Shown here piece after piece: positions 5,692 through 10,413 of a DNA stretch of 10,413 nucleotides. The stretch spans positions 1 through 10,413 of the forward strand of contig CAUJKG010000125.1 in NCBI GenBank assembly GCA_963205465.1, written 5' to 3'. The stretch comes from Pseudomonadota bacterium (GTDB lineage: Bacteria; Pseudomonadota; Alphaproteobacteria; Rhizobiales; Xanthobacteraceae). How positions within the stretch are numbered: the stretch's first letter is position 1; every line of letters begins with the position of its first letter. The translations under genes were made by a program, and so were the position numbers. The notes below the pieces were generated by a model that was given only the letters and a program-made list of their open reading frames with translations, was not told the DNA's origin and searched no databases.

Positions 5692-7100
5692 CCGCGGATC
5701 ACGACATTCCGGCGCTGTCCGCCGCGGGAGATCACGAAGCGCCATTCGCGCGCCGGCTGCTGCGCAGCGCGGTCGAGGTCGCCGGTGTTCTCGATCTTGG
5801 CGCCGTTCACTTCAAGGATGATGTCGCCCGGCCGCAGCCCTATGCGCTGCGCGCTCGAACCGTCAGCGATATTGACGACCACGACGCCTTCCGCCGTCGC
5901 CGGATCGGCTCGCAGCCGGTTCGCGATCTCCGCCGTGAAGTTCGATACGCGCGCCCCGTTGAACGGCGAGCGGGCCGAGATTTCAATCTCATCCGCGGCG
6001 CGTTCCGGTGCCGCTTCCAGCCGGATATTCACCTGAATCTGCCGGCCGTTGCGCTCGACCGTCAGCTTCGCCGTGCTGCCGATCGACTTCAGCGCATATC
6101 GATATTGCAAGGCGATCGGATCATCGACGCCCACGTCGTCGACAGCAAGCACGACGTCGCCCGCGCGCAGGCCCGCTTTCGCGGCTGGACTGTCGGGTAT
6201 GATGCTCGCGATCAGCGCGCCGGCGGGACGCTTCAGGTTCAGGCTTTCGGCAACTTCCGCCGTCACCGCCTGCGTCCGCGCGCCGAAGTAAGGTCGCTGC
6301 ACCACCTTGTTGCCCGCCAGCGCAGACGCGATCACCACCCGCACCATATTGGTGGGAATGGCGAAGCCGATGCCGTGCGAGCCGCCGGAGCGCGAGAAGA
6401 TCGCGGTGTTGATGCCGACGAGACGGCCGTTGACGTCCACCAGCGCGCCGCCCGAATTGCCGGGATTGATCGCGGCATCGGTCTGGATGAAGAACTGGAA
6501 GTCGGTGATGCCGACCCGCGTGCGCGCGGTCGCCGAAACAATGCCTTGCGTCACGGTCTGGCCGACGCCGAAAGGATCGCCGATCGCAAGCACCAGATCG
6601 CCGACTTCGACCTGATCGGAATCCGCGATTTCGATCGGCGCGAACCGCTCTTTCGTGCTCTGAATTCGCAGCACCGCGAGATCCGAACGCGGATCGAGCA
6701 GCACCACCTCGGCCTCGAACTCGCGGCGGTCGCCGAGCGCGATGCGGATTTCATTCGCGCCCTGGATGACGTGGTGATTCGTGATCACGAGACCCGACTC
6801 ATGGACAATCACGCCCGAGCCGAGCGAGCGTTGCACCCGCTCCATCGGCATCGTGCCCTGCGGCCCCCCGAAGAAGCGGCGGAAGAATTCCTCATCCATG
6901 AACGGATTGTTCGGCCGTTGCGTCGAGCGCTTCAGCGCATAGACGTTGACGACGGCAGGAGCCGCCTTCTTCACCGTCGGCGCGAAACTGAGTGCCATTT
7001 CCGCGCGGCTGACCGGCACCTGCTTTTGCGCATGCGCGGGCCAGGCCATCAGCAGCGACGCGGAAACAAGCGCAAGCAAGAGCGAACGGATCGTCTTCAT
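5688..7100 (-). CDS. degP: DegP/HtrA (Do) family periplasmic serine protease
   Basis: Protein of 470 residues with a signal peptide (cleavage after AHA, residue 24). It is a trypsin-like protease that degrades or chaperones misfolded envelope proteins. The catalytic triad is visible: H110 in TNHHV, D140 in DPRSDLAVL and S216 in NPGNSGGAL. Two PDZ domains follow. PDZ1 (about 268-362) has a YFGAR loop and SPAAKAGLRAGDVVLAVD. PDZ2 (about 382-468) contains SSAQRIGLRPGDIILEVNG. The short LA loop (about 59-90, with the acidic/aromatic MDEEFFRRFFG) is typical of alphaproteobacterial DegP/DegQ types. Two adjacent ATGs exist (7103 and 7100); 7100 has GAAGG (7108-7112) 7 nt upstream and is preferred, while 7103 would add one methionine. 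It is the first gene of a two-gene unit with rarA. Confidence 0.96.
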   Translation of the reverse strand: MKTIRSLLLALVSASLLMAWPAHAQKQVPVSRAEMALSFAPTVKKAAPAVVNVYALKRSTQRPNNPFMDEEFFRRFFGGPQGTMPMERVQRSLGSGVIVHESGLVITNHHVIQGANEIRIALGDRREFEAEVVLLDPRSDLAVLRIQSTKERFAPIEIADSDQVEVGDLVLAIGDPFGVGQTVTQGIVSATARTRVGITDFQFFIQTDAAINPGNSGGALVDVNGRLVGINTAIFSRSGGSHGIGFAIPTNMVRVVIASALAGNKVVQRPYFGARTQAVTAEVAESLNLKRPAGALIASIIPDSPAAKAGLRAGDVVLAVDDVGVDDPIALQYRYALKSIGSTAKLTVERNGRQIQVNIRLEAAPERAADEIEISARSPFNGARVSNFTAEIANRLRADPATAEGVVVVNIADGSSAQRIGLRPGDIILEVNGAKIENTGDLDRAAQQPAREWRFVISRGGQRRNVVIRG

Positions 7101-7163
7101 CATCCTACCTTCGGCTGCGGCATCCGCGCGCAAGAGGCGCGAAACGCCGAAAAATACGTTGCG

Positions 7164-7172
7164 TTTATAGCA
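7164..7172 (-). promoter_or_regulatory. Candidate extended -10 promoter for degP-rarA
   Basis: On the minus strand TGC-TATAAA (7172-7164) forms an extended -10 element. No good -35 lies 16-18 nt upstream, which extended -10 promoters tolerate. Transcription would start near 7157, giving a ~57-nt leader. The tandem repeats at 7212-7230 would sit at about -55 to -73, a position suited to an activator. Based on pattern only. Confidence 0.35.
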
Positions 7173-7211
7173 CACACTTCAGCGGAGACTGGCTTGTCAC
7201 GGAATTTGGGT

Positions 7212-7230
7212 CAAACCGTTACAAACCGTT
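7212..7230. repeat. Tandem 10-bp direct repeat upstream of degP
   Basis: CAAACCGTT occurs at 7212-7220 and again at 7222-7230, separated by one A, so the copies are exactly 10 bp (one helical turn) apart. Read on the minus strand the units are AACGGTTTGT and AACGGTTTGA. Such phased direct repeats are typical of response-regulator dimers or other activators. I do not recognise the motif as belonging to a named regulator. Only two copies are present. Confidence 0.55.
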
Positions 7231-7430
7231 TCTAGCGTCCTCCGCGCAAGGCGGGAAACCGGCCGCCTCGCACGTTCGGTGGGCATCGGGAGGCGTCGGG
7301 GCAAAGTCCCCTCTCCCACGGGGTCAGGTCGGACGTCCAGAAATCAAAAAAGAGACAACGCCGCGAGCGGATGCGTTCGCGGCGAACGCGCGGACTTTGC
7401 CGGTTGGTCCGCGTCAACGAGGGGTAAGAA
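7231..7430 (+). other. Porin upstream region with GC-rich inverted repeats
   Basis: The degP-porin gap (7101-7430) is about 330 bp and holds no convincing gene. Besides the elements above it contains GGACGTCC, a perfect 8-bp palindrome (7331-7338), then an A-run (CAAAAAAG, 7345-7352). A hairpin GCGTTCG / CGAACGC (7373-7379 / 7383-7389, 3-nt centre) lies ~40 nt before the porin start. GGGG...CCCC complementarity around 7298-7311 could form further structure. The porin ribosome binding site GAGGGG is at 7419-7424. I could not identify a confident promoter; a structured leader or small RNA is possible but unproven. Confidence 0.4.
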
Positions 7431-8852
7431 ATGTTACGCAAGACTTTTGGCCTGACGATGGCAGGCTTTGCCGCCACGCTGCTCGCAGGCACGGCGGTGG
7501 CGCAAGAAGCGCCGTCGAAGGAACAACTCGAACAGATGCGCGCGCAGCTCATCCAGTTGCAGCGCCAGGTCGATGCGCTGAAAGGGCGCGTCAATCATCA
7601 GGAAAAGCACGCCGCGGAAGTTGCGGCGGTTAAGATCAAGAAGGCCAAGGAAAAGTCCGGTCCTATTCCCGTTGTGACCTCGGGCAACCGTTTCGGCATT
7701 TGCTCCGACGACAAGTTCAACTGCATCTACCTCACCGGTCGTCTGCACCTCGACGCCGCCACTTACAGTTTCGATCCGGCTTCGGCGCTGACCACGCCGC
7801 AGAACCCGCATGGCGGTATCAACGCCCGCCGCATGCGAATCGGCTTTACCGGACACTTCGCGCGCGATTGGCACTACACCCTGATCGGCGACTTCGGCGG
7901 GTCACAGGACGGTACCGGCGCCCTGAACAACGCGTTCCTGCAATACCGCGGCTTCAAGAATACCTGGCTGGAAGTCGGCTATATGGACGTTCCCTATACG
8001 CTCGACGAACAGGTCGGCTCCAACAACATTCTGTTCATGGAACGCGCGACCGCACAGGTGCTCGCGGTCGATCTCGCCGCCGGCGACAACCGCTCGGCCG
8101 CGGGCTTCCGCACCTTCGGCAAGAATTACTGGTTCGGCGCTTACCTCACCGGCCCCGTAGCCGGCGCTGACCACACCACCCGTGCCAATGTCGGCGCCAC
8201 TGCACGCGCCGTCTTCGTGCCTGTGCGCAGTGACCACTTCACCTGGCTGGTCGAAGGCGACTACCAGCGGCTGATCACCGTGCAGACCGGAAATACGCTT
8301 CGCATGCGCGACCGCATCGAAGTGCGCGTCGATCCGGGCGTACGTCTTCTGGATACCGGCACGATGGCAAACGTCACCAGTGCCGACGTCATTAGCGGCG
8401 GCACAGCCTTCAGCTTCCAGAACTTCTACTTCCAGGGCGAATACTTCCACTATCGCATCTCCCGGAATGTCGGCGGCGACGCGCAGTTCAACGGCGGCTA
8501 CGTGCAGGCCGCTTATACGATCACCGGCGAATCCCGCCGCTACTCCGAGAGCAACGGCGCCTTCGGCGGCATCAATCCGAAGAAGCCGTTCCTCCTTGGC
8601 ACCGGCGGCTGGGGCGCATGGGAAGTGGCGCTTCGCTACAGCCACGCCGACCTCAACGACTTCGATGCGGCCGCGGTCGTCCGTGGCGGCGTCCAGCGTA
8701 ACATCACGCTCGGCGTGAACTGGTATCCGACCCAGAACATCCGCTTCATGTTCAACTGGATCCACGGCGAGGTCGAACGCTTCAACGCGGCGAACGTCAA
8801 TCTCGGCGCGGAATACGATGTGTTCGCAACCCGGATGCAGATCGCCTTCTGA
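7431..8852 (+). CDS. OprO/OprP-type outer-membrane porin
   Basis: Protein of 473 residues with a signal peptide (cleavage after AVA, residue 24). A short coiled-coil segment follows (about 28-64, EQLEQMRAQLIQLQRQVDAL and following), as in many OprO/OprP-family porins of this group, then a long beta-rich region. The barrel shows alternating aromatic/polar strands, for example RRMRIGFTGHFARDWHYTLIGDFG, TWLEVGYMDVPY, FYFQGEYFHYRIS and WEVALRYSHADLNDFD. The chain ends in phenylalanine (TRMQIAF), the BAM recognition signature. It should form a general or anion-selective channel; phosphate selectivity is known for Pseudomonas OprP but cannot be assigned here. Two cysteines (in FGICSDDKFNC, about residues 88-99) could form a periplasmic disulfide. 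GAGGGG lies 6 nt before the ATG. Followed by a strong terminator, so it is probably monocistronic. Confidence 0.88.
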   Translation: MLRKTFGLTMAGFAATLLAGTAVAQEAPSKEQLEQMRAQLIQLQRQVDALKGRVNHQEKHAAEVAAVKIKKAKEKSGPIPVVTSGNRFGICSDDKFNCIYLTGRLHLDAATYSFDPASALTTPQNPHGGINARRMRIGFTGHFARDWHYTLIGDFGGSQDGTGALNNAFLQYRGFKNTWLEVGYMDVPYTLDEQVGSNNILFMERATAQVLAVDLAAGDNRSAAGFRTFGKNYWFGAYLTGPVAGADHTTRANVGATARAVFVPVRSDHFTWLVEGDYQRLITVQTGNTLRMRDRIEVRVDPGVRLLDTGTMANVTSADVISGGTAFSFQNFYFQGEYFHYRISRNVGGDAQFNGGYVQAAYTITGESRRYSESNGAFGGINPKKPFLLGTGGWGAWEVALRYSHADLNDFDAAAVVRGGVQRNITLGVNWYPTQNIRFMFNWIHGEVERFNAANVNLGAEYDVFATRMQIAF

Positions 8853-8878
8853 CCCTGCTTCTCTCTCGACCCGAACAG

Positions 8879-8911
8879 CCCCGAAGCGTACGCGCTTCGG
8901 GGTTTTTCTTT
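8879..8911 (+). terminator. Strong intrinsic terminator of the porin gene
   Basis: A perfect 10-bp stem CCCCGAAGCG (8879-8888) / CGCTTCGGGG (8893-8902) with a TACG loop is followed by TTTTTCTTT (8903-8911), 26 nt after the porin stop. On the minus strand no T-run follows the stem, so it works mainly for the porin. Its T-run overlaps the stop codon of the convergent lipoprotein gene. Confidence 0.95.
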
Positions 8912-9386
8912 ACATCCGGGATTGCCAGCCGCTCGGAACGATCACGGAGCGCTGCGCGATATCGACCGTGATGCGCGGCGGATATCCGGTTTTTTCGTTC
9001 GAAAGCGGATTGCGGATAGGGCTCGGGCCAGTGACGCGCTCGATGGGTTCGGCAACCCGCGCGCCCAGCGCCTGCGGCGTCGGAACGCCGACCCCGAGCA
9101 CATCGAGTTTCTGGTCGCGGGTGCGGAGGATCGACACCTCGGCCGAGATCGGGGCATAGGCGATGGCGGCGCAAGAAATCCGCAGCGGATCGTTTCCGCG
9201 CGGAATGCCGATCGCCGGCTTGGAAATCGAGACGTTTCCATAGGACGTATTGCCGACGAACACCTCGCATTCCGTCGTCGGCTGCGTGAAGACGAAGGTC
9301 ACGACGTCGTCGGTACTCGTGTTGAATGTCGTGCAGCCGGCGCAAAGAAGCACCAGTCCTGCGACGGGCGGCCAAAACCAACGCAA
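8910..9386 (-). CDS. PEGA-like putative lipoprotein
   Basis: Protein of 158 residues. The N-terminus MRWFWPPVAGLVLLCAGC looks like a lipoprotein signal with C18 as lipidation site. The lipobox is slightly atypical because -3 is cysteine (C15) instead of leucine. The mature part has CEVFVGNTSYGNVSISKPAIGIPRGNDPLRISCAAIAYA (40-78), which resembles small beta-sandwich PEGA-like domains seen in envelope lipoproteins; C40 and C72 could form a disulfide. The tail (about 95-150) is Pro/Val rich without a recognised motif. The start must be TTG at 9386: the frame has a TAA stop 6 codons upstream and no ATG that keeps the signal sequence. AAGGGG lies ~11 nt upstream. Function is unknown; likely outer-membrane or periplasmic anchored. 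Confidence 0.75.
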   Translation of the reverse strand: MRWFWPPVAGLVLLCAGCTTFNTSTDDVVTFVFTQPTTECEVFVGNTSYGNVSISKPAIGIPRGNDPLRISCAAIAYAPISAEVSILRTRDQKLDVLGVGVPTPQALGARVAEPIERVTGPSPIRNPLSNEKTGYPPRITVDIAQRSVIVPSGWQSRM

Positions 9387-9556
9387 CGGTACTAATTCCC
9401 CTTACCCGTTTTCGACCCCGGACCTACCATAGGTGCAATCGCGGCCAAAATCGGAGGCAGCGGGAGGTCCTGCCGGGCCCGTACCGATAAAATTCCCGGC
9501 ACCAGGGCCGGGGCAAGTTTGCGCGGGGAACTGTCCGGAGGCTGTGCCGGGAGGGT

Positions 9557-9778
9557 TCAATGCGGAGTTTTCGGCGCGGCCTCCTCCTCCCACAAACCCA
9601 TCCAGCCGCGGGAGACCATGCTGGGTGCGCAGGATTTGAAGGCGCAACGGCACGCGGGATTGGAGCATTCGTAGAAGCGCGCCTCGGTCTGGCTGTCCGG
9701 CTTCTCGCAAACCGCGACCAAACGGGCGGTCTCGCCGCATTCCATGCAAGCCAACGCCGGATAAACACGGAAACCCAT
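9557..9778 (-). CDS. Small zinc-ribbon protein, Ogr/Delta-like
   Basis: A 73-residue protein with seven cysteines. C11-x2-C14 and C38-x4-C43 form a plausible zinc site with a 23-residue spacer; C24, C45 and C50 are extra. The pattern (CxxCGxxARL ... RFYECSNPACRCAFKS) closely resembles the Ogr/Delta zinc fingers of P2-like phages (CxxC-x22-CxxxxC), which activate late phage transcription by contacting RNA polymerase. No phage genes are visible here, so a domesticated or convergent zinc ribbon is equally possible; binding of zinc and DNA is inferred. The ATG at 9778 has AGGAGG (9783-9788) 4 nt upstream, but that site lies in one arm of a palindrome. The C-terminal 20 residues are acidic and Trp-containing, then proline-rich. 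It stands alone on the minus strand. Confidence 0.7.
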   Translation of the reverse strand: MGFRVYPALACMECGETARLVAVCEKPDSQTEARFYECSNPACRCAFKSCAPSMVSRGWMGLWEEEAAPKTPH

Positions 9779-9782
9779 GAGA

Positions 9783-9797
9783 CCTCCTGACAGGAGG
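9783..9797 (-). promoter_or_regulatory. Palindrome that pairs with the Shine-Dalgarno of the zinc-ribbon gene
   Basis: CCTCCTG and CAGGAGG form perfect 7-bp arms around one base. On the minus strand the downstream arm is the Shine-Dalgarno (AGGAGG, 9788-9783) and the upstream arm is its exact complement. In RNA a 5-bp CCUCC/GGAGG stem with a UGUCA loop would hide the ribosome binding site, suggesting translational control, provided transcription starts upstream of 9797. Confidence 0.55.
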
Positions 9798-9844
9798 AAA
9801 GGCTTGCGATTGTGGGTCCGTTCCCAGTGGCGGGCGCGTGGAGG

Positions 9845-9865
9845 GGTTCCTGGTTAACGGGAACC
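9845..9865. repeat. Inverted repeat upstream of the zinc-ribbon gene
   Basis: GGTTCC (9845-9850) and GGAACC (9860-9865) are inverted 6-bp arms around TGGTTAACG, which itself holds the palindrome GTTAAC. It lies ~70-90 bp upstream of the zinc-ribbon ATG and just past the GlsB terminator. It could be an operator for a dimeric regulator, or chance; no regulator is recognised. Confidence 0.35.
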
Positions 9866-9875
9866 TTGGGGATAG

Positions 9876-9911
9876 TTAAAAAAAGAACCCCGGCCGCGAT
9901 GACCGGGGTTC
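9876..9911 (-). terminator. Intrinsic terminator of the yidB-GlsB unit
   Basis: A perfect 9-bp stem CCGGGGTTC / GAACCCCGG (plus-strand arms 9885-9893 and 9903-9911, 9-nt loop) begins 23 nt beyond the GlsB-family stop. On the minus strand it is followed by TCTTTTTTTAA. On the plus strand ATTTTT follows, so it may also work in the other direction. Confidence 0.9.
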
Positions 9912-9934
9912 CGATTTTTACTGCAGTTTTACGC

Positions 9935-10192
9935 TCACGTGGCGCGCGGCTTCGCGATCATCCCGTAAATGAACAGAACGATCACTGCCCCTACCACGGC
10001 CCCGATCAAGCCTGCGCCCTGCCCCGCTGCGTACCAGCCCAGCGCCTGACCAAGCCAAGTCGCCACGAAAGCGCCGACGATGCCGAGAAGCGTAGTGAGG
10101 ATGAAGCCTTGGGGTTCGTTGTCGCCGGGCATGACGAACTTCGCGATCACGCCGGCCACGAAGCCGATGATGATGGTCCAGAGAAAGCCCAT
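9935..10192 (-). CDS. GlsB/YeaQ/YmgE family stress-response membrane protein
   Basis: An 85-residue inner-membrane protein with three hydrophobic helices (about 2-20, 30-50, 57-80) rich in glycine and alanine. It shows the family pattern WTIIIGFVAGVIAKFVMPG (5-23), GFILTTLLGIVGAFVATWLG (29-48) and GLIGAVVGAVIVLFIYG (61-77). The length matches E. coli YeaQ (~82). Family members are linked to general stress and stationary phase, but their molecular role is unknown. The ATG at 10192 overlaps the yidB stop as TAATG, with GGGAGG ~6 nt upstream inside yidB, so the two are co-transcribed and probably translationally coupled. A strong terminator follows. Confidence 0.93.
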   Translation of the reverse strand: MGFLWTIIIGFVAGVIAKFVMPGDNEPQGFILTTLLGIVGAFVATWLGQALGWYAAGQGAGLIGAVVGAVIVLFIYGMIAKPRAT

Positions 10193-10413
10193 TACGCCCT
10201 CCCTTCCGCGACGCCTGCAGGAAGCTGACCTTCCGGCGTGTATTTATCCACGGCCTCGGGCAACTCGCGGCAAAGGCGCGAAAGCAATTCGTCCTTCGAC
10301 AGCCCGGTATGCTGGGTAAGCGTTTCGATCACGTCCGGACCCAGCGCCTTTTCAAGCTCCGCGTGCGAGCAGCTCTGGTTCGGTCCTGTTTTGACCCAGG
10401 AATCGGCTTTGTC
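10192..10413 (-). CDS. yidB: YidB family protein, C-terminal part (start beyond window)
   Basis: The frame is open from the right edge to a TAA at 10192-10194, giving 73 residues of C-terminal sequence. The segment reads DKADSWVKTGPNQSCSHAEL, followed by EKALGPDVIETLTQHTGLSKDELLSRLCRELPEAVDKYTPEGQLP. This is the hallmark of YidB (DUF937-related) proteins: an ADSWV-GPN block, an LExALG helix, a LxxxTGLSxxELLxxLxxxLPxxVDxxTPxG block. YidB proteins are ~130 residues of unknown function, probably small helical cytoplasmic proteins, so roughly half the gene is outside the window. A cysteine in NQSC and one in RLCRE are unusual positions as far as I recall. Co-transcribed with the GlsB-family gene. 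Confidence 0.85.
   Translation of the reverse strand, partial: DKADSWVKTGPNQSCSHAELEKALGPDVIETLTQHTGLSKDELLSRLCRELPEAVDKYTPEGQLPAGVAEGRA

Noticed and set aside
6105..7235. 376-residue plus-strand frame opposite degP
   Set aside because: Antisense shadow in GC-rich DNA; degP has a complete triad and two PDZ domains on the other strand.
7254..7276. EcfG-like GGAAA ... CGTT before the porin
   Set aside because: Mismatch in the -35 and a spacing of 14 nt instead of 16-17.
9433..9639. 68-residue Gly/Pro-rich plus-strand frame with a GTG start
   Set aside because: No ribosome binding site, overlaps the zinc-ribbon gene antisense, and its composition follows the GC-rich sequence. The 9387-9556 gap otherwise holds only the presumed promoter region of the lipoprotein gene, in which I recognise no clear -35/-10 pair.
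9799..9824. Third EcfG-type promoter (minus strand, GGAAC-N17-CCTT) for the zinc-ribbon gene
   Set aside because: The -10 has CCTT instead of CGTT, losing a strongly conserved base, and the implied start would fall inside the palindrome. Kept only as a weak possibility.
1..10413. Defence island, CRISPR, toxin-antitoxin, transposon or prophage module
   Set aside because: No repeat array, integrase, transposase, nuclease or paired toxin-antitoxin genes could be recognised; the coding content is mostly core or envelope genes.

Overview
The window looks like chromosomal DNA of an alphaproteobacterium, most likely of the order Hyphomicrobiales (Rhizobiales). The reasons are the GC-rich coding sequence, an ATP12-family F1-ATPase assembly chaperone (a family of alphaproteobacteria and mitochondria), a DUF1236 secreted protein, and two sites matching the EcfG general-stress sigma-factor promoter GGAAC-N17-CGTT. 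I saw no tRNA, rRNA, CRISPR array, transposase or phage module.

Layout. 1-845 (minus): 5' part of a DUF2157-like multi-pass membrane protein that runs off the left edge. It diverges from a DUF4260 membrane protein (946-1335, plus). 1338-3530 (minus): a tight operon crcB (fluoride channel) - rluC-type pseudouridine synthase - ATP12 chaperone, with a 4-nt gap and a 4-nt ATGA overlap. 3636-4332 (plus): two small exported proteins (DUF1236 and a proline-rich protein), each preceded by its own GGAAC-N17-CGTT element. 4357-7100 (minus): degP-type periplasmic protease followed by rarA with an ATGA overlap. 7101-7430: intergenic region with a degP promoter candidate, a tandem 10-bp direct repeat and hairpins. 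7431-8852 (plus): an OprO/OprP-type porin with a strong terminator. 8910-9386 (minus): PEGA-like lipoprotein with a TTG start. 9557-9778 (minus): small zinc-ribbon protein resembling phage Ogr/Delta. 9935-10413 (minus): GlsB/YeaQ-family membrane protein downstream of the 3' end of yidB, joined by a TAATG stop/start overlap and closed by a terminator.

How it fits together. Most genes are ordinary housekeeping or envelope functions: protein quality control (DegP), replication-fork rescue (RarA), fluoride export (CrcB), rRNA modification (RluC) and F1-ATPase assembly (ATP12). From memory, degP-rarA-crcB-rluC-(HAD hydrolase)-ATP12 is a recurring order in Hyphomicrobiales. Here that minus-strand block appears split by the two plus-strand exported genes, and the HAD gene is absent. 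Stress and envelope themes recur (EcfG-type promoters, GlsB/YeaQ, YidB, DegP, lipoprotein, porin).

I found no convincing new multi-gene system. The best leads are regulatory: the paired EcfG-type promoters, two hairpins at ribosome binding sites (4065-4087 and 9783-9797), and the tandem repeat upstream of degP.
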